A DNA stretch of 15,316 nucleotides from Planctomycetota bacterium. GTDB lineage: Bacteria; Planctomycetota; Planctomycetia; Pirellulales; UBA1268. The stretch lies in contig JAQBZA010000031.1 of the NCBI GenBank assembly GCA_027622795.1, positions 1 through 15,316 of the forward strand, read 5' to 3'. The notes under the pieces are model-generated. The model ran no database searches and was not told the origin of the DNA. It worked only from the letters and a program-made list of their open reading frames with translations. A program made the translations under genes and the position numbers. Positions 1 through 6,872 of this stretch are shown here, piece after piece (the first letter of the stretch is position 1; each line of letters begins with the position of its first letter).

Positions 1-296
1 GACCCACAGCAAGCGTCACGGCAAAACCTCCTCGCGAATGTCATGGTCGAACCTGCCCGAACGCTCACCACGATCGGCATTGTCAGGTACGAACGTGAAA
101 CGAATTTGACGAAACCCAGTCGAAAGTTGCAATGAAGACTCAAACACAATACCGAAACCGACCACCAGTTCTCTACCCGATCGGCCCCAATCGTCAAACA
201 CGTCAGCAAAGTTTTTTGCACATGATCCGCACGGGGCGACGGGAGAAAGAGTGTGCCGCCCCGCCGCCCGGTCCGCAAGGCTCGAATTCGACCTGC
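1..296. other. Left-edge non-coding stretch downstream of scpB
   Basis: I see no convincing gene here. The open frames present are short, start at GTG or overlap scpB in antisense, have no SD, and have unremarkable third-position base choice. On the minus strand this is the 3' flank of scpB. I found no clear hairpin followed by a T-run that would mark a terminator. Short A/T runs near 205-220 stand out slightly from the GC-rich background but have no structure I can name. Confidence 0.5.
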
Positions 297-1061
297 TCAG
301 ACCGATCCGGACTCGGCACCGAGGGCCGCGGGGCGGATGTTCTCGAGACGGGGGAGATCCTCGATACGCCCCAGCCCGAAAGCCTGTAAAAAACGGCTCG
401 TCGTGATGTAGGCGTTTGGCCGGCCCAACTCCTCGACTCGGCCGCCGATCGCCACAAAATCACGGTCGAGAAGCTGGCGAAGCATCTCCTCACAGCCAAC
501 GCCCCGAACCGCCTCAATTTCTGCCCGCGTCACCGGCTGCCGGTAGGCGACGACGGCAAGGGTCTCCATGGCGGCGTTGGAAAGCCTGTTTTCTGGCGGT
601 GTTTGCAGAAGCCGACGGATCCAGGGACCAAACGGGACGCGAGTGAGCAGTTGAAACCCACCCGCAATCTGCTCCACTCGAAACGCGGATCCAGATTCAA
701 CGGCGAGGCGTTGCAACTCCTTTAGGAGCGCACGGGCTCGGGTGCCGTCGGGGAGGCGGGCGAGTTTGGCCAGCCGCCGCACAGAGAGAGGCTCGCGGGC
801 GACGTAAAGAGCAGCCTCCAGCCGTGCCAATTCGTCGTTGCGGACGAAGGGGCCCTGCGCAACGGGATTCTCCGCAACGCGGCGGACGGTACGTCTTCGG
901 CGGGGCCGTCTACGTGCCGCAACTCCCCCCTCGACCGGCGGCACCCACAGGCGAAGCCGGCCGTGAGCCAGTTGGGCGGCGAGCCTGCGGGAAGACGAAC
1001 TCCCGCGGGCGGGCCGATAGGAGCGGCACTTCTTTACGGGGGAAACGAGGTGCACCGTCAT
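297..1061 (-). CDS. scpB: Segregation and condensation protein B (ScpB)
   Basis: ScpB is the winged-helix partner of ScpA and the SMC ATPase in the bacterial condensin complex that compacts and segregates the chromosome. The 254-residue product has the family domain from about residue 74 to 240. The most typical block is residues 168-188 (LAVVAYRQPVTRAEIEAVRG), followed by a GRPNAYITT block and FLQAFGL...DLP near the end. The ATG at 1061 has a GAGG about 10 nt upstream. An arginine-rich, probably disordered extension of about 70 residues (an RRRPRRRR run at about 50-57) precedes the domain, longer than in most ScpBs. It might bind DNA, or the true start may lie further in. It is the last gene of a leftward group, 11 bp after the preceding stop. 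No scpA or smc gene lies in the window. The family call is firm; the extension's role is unknown. Confidence 0.93.
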   Translation of the reverse strand: MTVHLVSPVKKCRSYRPARGSSSSRRLAAQLAHGRLRLWVPPVEGGVAARRRPRRRRTVRRVAENPVAQGPFVRNDELARLEAALYVAREPLSVRRLAKLARLPDGTRARALLKELQRLAVESGSAFRVEQIAGGFQLLTRVPFGPWIRRLLQTPPENRLSNAAMETLAVVAYRQPVTRAEIEAVRGVGCEEMLRQLLDRDFVAIGGRVEELGRPNAYITTSRFLQAFGLGRIEDLPRLENIRPAALGAESGSV

Positions 1062-1072
1062 GGGGGGTGTCC

Positions 1073-1714
1073 TCAGAAACGCTGCCGCGGCGTGCCGGCC
1101 TGCTGCACTTTCCAGCCCTCGATCTGAGTGATCAAAGATCGCATGGCAGACAGTGCATCGGGGCCCTGTCCATGAAACATTCGCAGGAGTTGGCCGTCAG
1201 CATCGATGCTCATGCGACAGCTGCTCGCATACCCTGCGACTGCCCCCGGCTGCGGGCGGCAGTCGATTCCTGTTGCGCCGAGCGTAGCGAGTTGTTCACG
1301 AAGAGTGGCGAGCATTGCCCATTCCCCCTGCGATCGGGGGCGATCATGCTCGTCGAGTGGTGATAGCGAGTTGGAAACTGCTGCTGCTTGTGCTCGAGGG
1401 TTGGGCTCAGGAGGGATGACTACGGGTGCGTGTTGGTCGGCATTCGGCCGCTCGCGCTCAGGAGGCGCGATTGGTTCAGCAGAACCGGCAATCACCGTCG
1501 GGCCCGTGGGTGAAGATTCAACTGGTCGACCGGAGAGCGTGGCGTTCGATTCGAACGGGAGCATGGCGTCGATGGCGCTGATCATTTGACAAAGCGGATC
1601 ACAGACGGAGCCCCGCAGGAACTCGCGGGCCGCCGGTGGTGTGAGGTGGGAAAAAAGCGCCAGCGCAGGCACAACCAGCATGCAGGCGACCAGCACGCTG
1701 GAACGAACTTTCAT
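1073..1714 (-). CDS. Membrane-anchored or secreted protein of unknown function
   Basis: I do not recognise this 213-residue protein. Residues 1-24 are a short basic start followed by a hydrophobic stretch (VLVACMLVVPALALF), which fits an uncleaved anchor or a signal peptide. Residues about 65-125 are a proline-rich linker. The tail from about 130 to 205 looks like a small folded domain with two cysteines (Cys152, Cys166) that could pair outside the cytoplasm. I chose the ATG at 1714 because it places the basic residues directly before the hydrophobic segment. An ATG at 1723 or a TTG at 1783 would add 3 or 23 residues. There is no clear SD. It lies 95 bp after the upstream secreted-protein gene and 11 bp before scpB, so co-transcription is likely. 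Such anchor-linker-domain proteins are common in planctomycetes, but I infer no function. Confidence 0.7.
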   Translation of the reverse strand: MKVRSSVLVACMLVVPALALFSHLTPPAAREFLRGSVCDPLCQMISAIDAMLPFESNATLSGRPVESSPTGPTVIAGSAEPIAPPERERPNADQHAPVVIPPEPNPRAQAAAVSNSLSPLDEHDRPRSQGEWAMLATLREQLATLGATGIDCRPQPGAVAGYASSCRMSIDADGQLLRMFHGQGPDALSAMRSLITQIEGWKVQQAGTPRQRF

Positions 1715-1809
1715 CGCGACCATGGGATCTATCGGGCGGGCAGAGCGGAGCAAATGCTGTCGGCGGGAGGGTACCGGCTGCAACCCGGTTCGACAATCCG
1801 GAAAGTAGG

Positions 1810-2853
1810 CTATTTCTCCGAGCTGTTCGCCGGTTCCAGATCACTTTGGGGGGTGGGGAGCGGTACGTCACGGACAAGGAAATCGACAGGCACGGCGTGG
1901 ACCGCGATTGGCAGCCGCCAGCGCAGGTGAAAATTCCGCAATCCACTGGTGTCAGGCGTTGCGGGGAGTGAGAAGGCTGCGATCGTGGTCAGACCACGAT
2001 CGCTCCGTGCCGATGTCCGCTGCTCCTTTTGGGAGAGTGGCTGACCATCATTCCCGACGACTTCGATCCGCCGCTGAGCCAGCCACGGACGATGCGAGGC
2101 CAGAGCCTCAGACGGCCCGTCGAACGTGATGGCGGCAGTGACCTCCAGGCGGTTGTCTCTCACGACAGCGTCGAGAAGTGTGACAGTGGCTTGTCCGACG
2201 TGCAACGACCGCGAGGGACCGTCAAGTGGTAGTTCGAAGTCATGCTCGCGGCCTGCAATCCAGAGGGCGAGCGTACCGCGGAGCGTGGCGAGAGACGTGA
2301 GGGGGGGATCAATTTGCTTGAGTGCGAGGGGAAGGGATACGCTGCTGGCGTTCGGAGCCAGGAGCGGCTCGATGACTGCCTGACGCTGCACGGGTGGCAG
2401 TGCCTCAGCGGCGGGGCCGTCGGCCATGACTGTGTGTACCGGGAGCCGCATTGCGAGCGGTTGGAACGTCGGCTCCCATGCCACCTGAAGCGGAACTCGG
2501 ACTCCGCGGCCACCGCCAACGGTGACGACGCGACCGACGCTGAACGTAAGCGTGTCGATCGCCGCTTCGACACGGTCCGCCATCGCCATTTCCTCGAGGC
2601 GATCCTGCAGGCACCGGAGACGAAACGCGGTTTCACCGGTAGCTCCTGTTTGGGCCGAGACAACCCACGCGAGAATGACTGGGCCGTGGTCAAGAAGTAC
2701 ACGTTCGGCTTCGTCACGGTCGCTGGCAGAAGCCGCTGAGAGCTGAGCAACCAGCCGCCGTACTGCCGCCTCGTCAAGATCGGCTGCAAAACAGGCAAGA
2801 GAAGCCATCGCAGCGCTTCCCACGAACAACCACCAGCCGCCGCTCATATTCAT
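1810..2853 (-). CDS. Secreted protein of unknown function
   Basis: The 347-residue product starts with a clear signal peptide (residues 1-23, hydrophobic core WWLFVGSAAMASLACFA, cleavage near CFA-AD). Residues 25-95 are helical and resemble the opening of planctomycete periplasmic HEAT-like proteins (LDEAAVRRLVAQL, then DEAERVLLDHG). The rest (about 100-335) is rich in beta-strand-forming residues and suggests one or two beta-sandwich domains. I see no catalytic motif. The start is well supported: an AAGGAG lies 9 nt upstream of the ATG at 2853. It heads the leftward group that ends with scpB and is divergent from the glycosyltransferase gene across 108 bp. A structural or binding role in the periplasm is only a guess. 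Confidence 0.75.
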   Translation of the reverse strand: MNMSGGWWLFVGSAAMASLACFAADLDEAAVRRLVAQLSAASASDRDEAERVLLDHGPVILAWVVSAQTGATGETAFRLRCLQDRLEEMAMADRVEAAIDTLTFSVGRVVTVGGGRGVRVPLQVAWEPTFQPLAMRLPVHTVMADGPAAEALPPVQRQAVIEPLLAPNASSVSLPLALKQIDPPLTSLATLRGTLALWIAGREHDFELPLDGPSRSLHVGQATVTLLDAVVRDNRLEVTAAITFDGPSEALASHRPWLAQRRIEVVGNDGQPLSQKEQRTSARSDRGLTTIAAFSLPATPDTSGLRNFHLRWRLPIAVHAVPVDFLVRDVPLPTPQSDLEPANSSEK

Positions 2854-2961
2854 TTCACACTACTCCTTGAGAGGTGGGATTCTCGTTGTGGCATCAGCCA
2901 GCAACAATGGGGGCGTCGGCTGGCATCGAGGATCACGATTCCCCGCATCAGGCGGGCTCCC
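2854..2961. promoter_or_regulatory. Divergent intergenic region between secreted-protein and glycosyltransferase genes
   Basis: This 108-bp spacer must hold the promoters for both directions unless transcription enters from further away. On the minus strand it holds a good SD (AAGGAG, plus-strand 2863-2868) 9 nt before the ATG at 2853. A weak minus-strand TTGTTG...GAGAAT pair with a 17-nt spacer is possible but poor. The plus-strand gene has no clear SD. A GCCAGC / GCTGGC inverted pair flanks the middle. Confidence 0.4.
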
Positions 2962-4125
2962 ATGGCAAAGATCGTTATCAGTGTGTGCGGTGAGGGACGG
3001 GGGCATGCCACCCGGATTGCCACGCTTGTGGAGCATCTCATAAATGACCACGAAGTGCTCGTCTACACCTCGGCTGATGCCTTGTCGTTTTTGCGAACGC
3101 GATTCACCGGAGAGGGAAGTCAGGTGGATGTTCGGGAGATTCCCGGTATCGTATTTGAGTACACGGGCGGTAGGCTCGATGTGATGCGATCGATCGCCGC
3201 AGGCCTGGACTATCAGGCTCGGCAACTCGGCCCACTGGTCGACCGACTGATTCGTGAACTGGAGGTCTTTCAGGCTGATCTGGCAATCACTGATTTCGAG
3301 CCGGCGTTGCCCCGCGCCGCCAGCCGTGAGGGCATTCCTTTGGTGAGCGTCGATCACCAGCATTTTCTGCTGGCCTACGATCTCGATGCGCTCCCCTGGT
3401 CGCTGCAGTGGAACGCCTGGTTCATGAGCCATGCGGTGTGGCTCTATGTCGCGGAAGCGGCCGACACGGTCGTGTCGGCGTTTTTTCGTCCTCCACTCCG
3501 TCGCGGCTGGGAGCACGTGGTGCAGGTGGGGCCGCTGCTCCGCGACGCCATCACCCGCGCGGTGCCTCGGGACGAGGGCTTCATGGTCTCGTATCTTCGA
3601 CGGCACACCCCCTTCTCGGCGATTGAGGCTCTGGCCGACTGTGGCATTCCGGTGAAGGTGTATGGACTCGGCGGCCGGGACCATGTGGGCAACGTGTCGT
3701 TTCACACGATCAACGAGCAGCGGTTCATCGACGATCTCGCCGGCTGCACCGCGGTGGTGGCGGCGGCGGGCAACCAGCTGATCGGCGAGGCGCTCCACCT
3801 CGGTAAGCCAATGCTCGTGTTGCCGGAGCGGGCCCACGCCGAGCAGATGATGAACAGCCACTTCCTTGCCGGCATGGGTTGTGGGGAGTTCGCCTTGCTC
3901 GAGGAGATCACCTGCGATCAGGTGCGGGCGTTTCTCGACAACCGCAGCCGGTTTCAGCCGGCCCTCGCCCCACTCGCCGGCCACATGGACGGCACACCTG
4001 ATGTGCTGCGGGTCATTCGGCAGCGGCTGGCCTGCACGGCGGCTGGCCAAAGTGCCGTGGCTGTCAGCCAAGATGCCGCAGGATCGCCGGCAGCATCGCC
4101 CGCATCGCCCGTGCGCGGTGACTGA
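2962..4125 (+). CDS. Glycosyltransferase of the MJ1255 type (GT-B fold)
   Basis: This 387-residue protein resembles the MJ1255/VC2487 family of GT-B glycosyltransferases, which are relatives of MurG and the UDP-glycosyltransferases. The N-terminal motif GEGRGHATR (residues 10-18) is the family's glycine-rich loop after the first strand. The C-terminal half has the sugar-nucleotide-binding pattern AAGNQLIGEALHLGKPMLVLP (about 268-288) followed by AEQMMN. There are no membrane segments, so it acts in the cytoplasm, possibly at the inner face of the membrane. Donor and acceptor cannot be read from the sequence. The ATG at 2962 lacks a clear SD but sits exactly before MAKIVISVCG, the expected first beta strand. 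The last 35 residues are alanine- and serine-rich and lie partly within the 62-bp tail-to-tail overlap with rdgB. Confidence 0.85.
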   Translation: MAKIVISVCGEGRGHATRIATLVEHLINDHEVLVYTSADALSFLRTRFTGEGSQVDVREIPGIVFEYTGGRLDVMRSIAAGLDYQARQLGPLVDRLIRELEVFQADLAITDFEPALPRAASREGIPLVSVDHQHFLLAYDLDALPWSLQWNAWFMSHAVWLYVAEAADTVVSAFFRPPLRRGWEHVVQVGPLLRDAITRAVPRDEGFMVSYLRRHTPFSAIEALADCGIPVKVYGLGGRDHVGNVSFHTINEQRFIDDLAGCTAVVAAAGNQLIGEALHLGKPMLVLPERAHAEQMMNSHFLAGMGCGEFALLEEITCDQVRAFLDNRSRFQPALAPLAGHMDGTPDVLRVIRQRLACTAAGQSAVAVSQDAAGSPAASPASPVRGD

Positions 4126-4666
4126 TCACGGCCTTCACGGTCGCTGAAAGCTCACCGAACGTGCGGTGGTATTCGGCCACGATGAAGAGCGGGTCATAGC
4201 CGAAACCTCCCGCGCCCGACGGCTCCTCGGCGATGATGCCGCCGCAAGTGCCGGAGGAGGTCGCCATGACGACACCCGACGGGTCGGCCAAGGCCGCATG
4301 GCAGGCGTAATGAGCCGCCCGCCGCCGACCGGCAACATCGCGAAGTCGCTCGAGCAGGAGCGCGTTGTTGGCGATGTCAGTCGCGTCTGTGCCGGAGAAG
4401 CGGGCGGAATAGATGCCCGGATCGCCATTGAGGGCCGGCACGACCAGCCCGCTATCTTCCGCGAGCACCCAGCTGCCCAACGCCGTGGCCTGGAGTGAGG
4501 CCTTGAGGGCGGCATTCTCGGCGAATGTGGCGCCGGTTTCTTCGACGGCGACGGCATCGGTCAGCCCGGCGAGGGATCGGCAGGCGATGCCATGCGGCTC
4601 CAGTAACTCGACAAGCTCACGCAGCTTGCCCGCGTTGGTCGTGCCCAAAATCAGCGTTTGCGACAT
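4064..4666 (-). CDS. rdgB: RdgB/HAM1 non-canonical purine NTP pyrophosphatase
   Basis: This enzyme hydrolyses dITP, ITP and XTP to monophosphates plus pyrophosphate and so keeps deaminated purines out of DNA and RNA. At 200 residues it has the usual family length, and all signature blocks are present in order: TTNAGK (9-14), ETGATFAENA (43-52), LAEDSGL with the catalytic Asp71 (69-74), GDPGIYSARF (81-90), GGFGYDPLF (153-161) and SHRARA (182-187). The ATG at 4666 is followed at once by the first strand (TLILGTTN). The sequence just upstream on the minus strand is A/T-rich (CTTCTTTTAAAAATG) and could hold a -10-like element. The 3' end overlaps the convergent glycosyltransferase gene by 62 bp. 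The upstream spacer holds a long inverted-repeat element. Confidence 0.95.
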   Translation of the reverse strand: MSQTLILGTTNAGKLRELVELLEPHGIACRSLAGLTDAVAVEETGATFAENAALKASLQATALGSWVLAEDSGLVVPALNGDPGIYSARFSGTDATDIANNALLLERLRDVAGRRRAAHYACHAALADPSGVVMATSSGTCGGIIAEEPSGAGGFGYDPLFIVAEYHRTFGELSATVKAVISHRARAMRAMLPAILRHLG

Positions 4667-4725
4667 GCCACATTTTTAAAAGAAGTTTGCCGTTGCGGAC
4701 AGGCCATGGGCCGCCTGGTGACGCG

Positions 4726-4865
4726 GCTCAGGGTTGGCCGTGCCACATCGCCGGACGTTCGCTTTGGGCATCCTGCCCTTCGCTCACTCGGAGGAAACCG
4801 CGCTTTCGCCATCCTGGCTGCGCTCGGTTTCCTACGCCGGCTCCGTGGCACGGCCAACCCTGAGC
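4726..4865. repeat. Imperfect palindromic element with perfect 21-bp terminal inverted repeats
   Basis: The left arm at 4726-4746 (ending GGGTTGGCCGTGCCAC) and the right arm at 4845-4865 (starting GTGGCACGGCCAACCC) are perfect reverse complements over 21 bp. Inside, after a three-base mismatch on each side, GCCGG (4750-4754) pairs with CCGGC (4837-4841). A further internal stem is AGGAAACCG (4792-4800) with CGGTTTCCT (4825-4833). The middle also carries two related stretches (GCATCCTGCCC... and CCATCCTGGC...). No protein is supported here. The element resembles a small non-autonomous (MITE- or REP-like) repeat, or a strongly folding RNA between the gene at 6023-4914 and rdgB. No flanking target duplication was recognised. 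Confidence 0.75.
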
Positions 4866-4913
4866 AGGATTGCTGCTGGTAAAGAACGAGCCGCGATTTT
4901 TTTTGGTTCGGCG

Positions 4914-6023
4914 TCAGCGCCAGTTGGTGGGGGCGCGGGGGACGTCGATCGGGCGGGGCTGCACATCGAGCAACACGCCGGCCACCTGCCGCGGCATGAT
5001 CTGCCCCATCGCGAGCTTGGCCGGATCCGGGCCGAGGCCGGCGCCGATGCGGGCAATCTCAGGATGGGGAACGACCAGACCGTCGGCCTGCCGCACCCGC
5101 ACCTGTTCCAGGCTGCCGACACAGACAATGCTCGATTCGCGGTCGTGGTATTCCCAGGCCTGCCAGCCCTGCTTGCGGAGGGCTACGGTGAGTTTGTGGG
5201 CCTGCTCGGCCGCTTCGATAAGCCGGCTTTCGATCGGTAGTTCCTTGCCACCGTTGGAGATCGCTTTCTGGTCGAAGGTGCCCGAGCCGGTGAACGTGGC
5301 GACCCGCACCGAGTAGCGGCCCGGGCAGTCGAGGAGACTGTGGGTCACGTCGGCATTCATCCGCAGCACAAACTCATCAGTCTGCTGACGGGAGAAGTAG
5401 TCTTCCGGAAGCAGGGGGTTGGGCGTGACAAACGCCATGTGCATCGGGCCCTTGGCCGCCTTGCGGTCGAGCCCGATCATCTTGCGGAAGTCGGCAAACG
5501 ACTGGCTCTTCCCGCTCTCACCCGACAGGGCCACCGGATGAAGAGATTTGATCGTAGCCAACAGCTTCTGGCCGCGGGGATCGTCGAACGACGCAAAGTC
5601 CCCCACCAGCACGGCCACCTCGACCACCTGTTCGGCCTTGGCATACCGCATCTTCTTCGGCGTGCCATCGGGATTGAGCCCGAGTCCCTGCTCTTCACCG
5701 GTGTAGTCGAAGGCCTTCTCGTGGGTGTAGGCTGTAAGTTTGTGCTTGCGGCGCAGCTCGTGGACCAGCCGACGGGCGTCGTCGCGGGCGCCGGCGCCGC
5801 GGAAGGTGGTGGCCATCACGAGCCACGGGCCGTCTTTCTCGGCCAGCGGAAACATCGCCTGCGGATCGAACGACTCGGCGCTAAACCATGATGTCGGGAG
5901 CCAGCCTGACTGGGCTTGGGCGGTCGCTGGCAGAAGCGCCGCCACCACTGTGACGCCGCAGAGGGTCGCCAGACGGTGGGTCGACGACGCCAACCAGGCT
6001 CGAATGCTCCGATCGCTTGCCAT
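4914..6023 (-). CDS. Secreted protein with two SPOR-like halves, function unknown
   Basis: The 369-residue product has a signal peptide (hydrophobic core LATLCGVTVVAALLPATAQA, cleavage near residue 37). Two regions read like SPOR domains, the fold that binds denuded peptidoglycan. Region one (about 66-165) has a strand, the helix ARDDARRLVHELRRKH, then VEVAVLVGDFASFDD and a second helix. Region two (about 236-306) has YSVRVATFTG, the helix AEQAHKLTVALRKQG and SIVCVGSLEQV. The alternation of VGxF-like strands and helices is seen directly; the SPOR assignment is inferred. The frame is open to 6113, but starting at the ATG at 6023 places the signal peptide correctly and has a GGAG about 13 nt upstream. 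It shares a strand with rdgB, 247 bp away, with the palindromic element between them. Confidence 0.75.
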   Translation of the reverse strand: MASDRSIRAWLASSTHRLATLCGVTVVAALLPATAQAQSGWLPTSWFSAESFDPQAMFPLAEKDGPWLVMATTFRGAGARDDARRLVHELRRKHKLTAYTHEKAFDYTGEEQGLGLNPDGTPKKMRYAKAEQVVEVAVLVGDFASFDDPRGQKLLATIKSLHPVALSGESGKSQSFADFRKMIGLDRKAAKGPMHMAFVTPNPLLPEDYFSRQQTDEFVLRMNADVTHSLLDCPGRYSVRVATFTGSGTFDQKAISNGGKELPIESRLIEAAEQAHKLTVALRKQGWQAWEYHDRESSIVCVGSLEQVRVRQADGLVVPHPEIARIGAGLGPDPAKLAMGQIMPRQVAGVLLDVQPRPIDVPRAPTNWR

Positions 6024-6289
6024 GCTGCCGATCGCTCCAAAGCGGAGGGTGTATGGGGGCTGTGGGGGCGGGAACCGTATCAGCCCGACCACCGTCGTGC
6101 CAGAGCGCATCACGCTACGTGTATTGCCGGCTCAGGGGCGGCAAAAGTATCCTCGCGGGGCGAGGATACGCCCGACGCTCGTCGAAGGTATGCCGACCCC
6201 CGAGCCTACCCTTCCTGGTTTGCCGGATCGTCGCTCCAGAGAACGCGGGTGCGCTGTAGAGTGATTGCCGGCTTGGGAAGACGGACGCG
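6024..6289. promoter_or_regulatory. Divergent spacer containing a dispersed repeat
   Basis: This 266-bp region separates a leftward and a rightward gene, so it should carry both promoters. About 100 bp of it is the repeat copy described separately. No convincing -35/-10 pair was identified. The reading frame of the leftward gene stays open through 6113, but those codons give no plausible signal-peptide start. Confidence 0.4.
6117..6214 (+). repeat. 98-bp dispersed repeat, copy A
   Basis: This stretch matches 14442-14539 read on the opposite strand, without gaps, at about 82 of 98 positions by hand count. The best-conserved core is GGGCGGCAAAAGT followed by GCGGGGCGAGGATACGCCC. In this copy the core forms a perfect hairpin: arms GTATCCTCG (6147-6155) and CGAGGATAC (6161-6169) with a 5-nt loop. 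The 3' boundary is the shared GCCTACCCTTC. It lies in the spacer between divergent genes. I cannot tell whether it is a regulatory element, an RNA or a mobile repeat. Confidence 0.8.
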
Positions 6290-6775
6290 ATGGGGCAAGA
6301 TAGGGATATGCGCAGCCCTCCTCGGCCCGGACGAAACACGCTCCTCTTCATGCTCGTGGCCGCCTGGCTGGCGGTGATCGCCATTCCGCCGGTCGTGCTA
6401 CTGCGACTGCGGACCAGTTGGCTTGAGGCACTCGACCGCCCCGCCGTGCAGGCCGACTGGGAGGCCTTCCGTCGTGATATGCGGGCCCAATCAGGCCGCG
6501 ATGCCCCGGTGACGGGGCCGGTGCAGCGAAAGGTGCCCAAGAGTGAGGAGCCCCCGCTCAAAGTCTGGCTACGGGAGTATGTCGGCCTTGCTGTTGCCGC
6601 GTGGGTACTCTTTGTCAGCGTACTCTTCGGCTTCTTTGCCGCACTGATCGCCGGGCTATTTGCCGAGAATCAACCGCGCGGTGGCTGCGACAGTCAGAAA
6701 GATCAACAACGTGATGGCGAGGACGCCCAAAAGCGAGAACACGGCAAATCACTTTGCAAGGGTGCGAGAACCTGA
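6290..6775 (+). CDS. Small two-TM membrane protein of unknown function
   Basis: I do not recognise this 161-residue protein. It has a basic start, a first membrane segment at about 17-39 (LLFMLVAAWLAVIAIPPVVLL), a charged loop of about 55 residues that is probably extracytoplasmic, and a second membrane segment at about 97-124 (ending SVLFGFFAALIAGLF). The final 37 residues are unusually charged and glutamine-rich with mixed third-position bases, unlike the rest of the gene, and lie opposite a short hydrophobic frame on the minus strand. The ATG at 6290 is the outermost start; the ATG at 6308 is an alternative. It stands alone between a divergent neighbour and the convergent XRE gene (97 bp to its stop). 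Confidence 0.65.
   Translation: MGQDRDMRSPPRPGRNTLLFMLVAAWLAVIAIPPVVLLRLRTSWLEALDRPAVQADWEAFRRDMRAQSGRDAPVTGPVQRKVPKSEEPPLKVWLREYVGLAVAAWVLFVSVLFGFFAALIAGLFAENQPRGGCDSQKDQQRDGEDAQKREHGKSLCKGART
6656..6742 (-). CDS. Possible 28-residue single-TM small protein (antisense)
   Basis: On the minus strand a GTG at 6742 opens a frame of 28 codons. It encodes almost purely one membrane helix (FSLLGVLAITLLIFLTVAAT) with a basic end (ARLILGK) and a stop at 6656-6658. About 22 of 28 codons end in G or C, against about half for the plus-strand codons over the same bases. There is no SD, and an in-frame TGA lies just upstream (6749-6751). It could be a real micro-protein, the remnant of a frameshifted gene (a neighbouring minus frame starts near 6779-6806), or just the antisense image of a charged tail. 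Confidence 0.25.
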   Translation of the reverse strand: MFSLLGVLAITLLIFLTVAATARLILGK

Positions 6776-6872
6776 ACATAAGGGGATCGTAGATCGCATT
6801 GCTCACGCGAACAACAGCGGTTCTTCACCGGAAACCGAACCGGGCGGGCCTGCGGTGCCCAGCGGCAAACGC

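Noticed and set aside
16..201. Short minus-strand frame downstream of scpB
   Set aside because: It has a GTG start, no SD, mixed third-position bases and no recognisable motif.
2860..4071. Long open frame of about 400 codons on the minus strand, antisense to the glycosyltransferase
   Set aside because: It is the mirror of a well-supported plus-strand gene in GC-rich DNA, has no recognisable domain and no SD.
4893..4910. T8 run flanked by GCCG / CGGC near the end of the SPOR-like gene
   Set aside because: The T-run is on the plus strand with no plus-strand gene ending nearby, and the stem is only four pairs, so it is not a credible terminator.
6024..6113. Upstream extension of the SPOR-like secreted protein
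   Set aside because: It would bury the signal peptide behind 30 proline-rich residues, whereas the ATG at 6023 places it at the N-terminus.
6776..6872. CGGTTC / GAACCG hairpin in the convergent spacer, as a terminator
   Set aside because: The stem is only six pairs and neither strand has a following T-run, so I could not support a terminator call.
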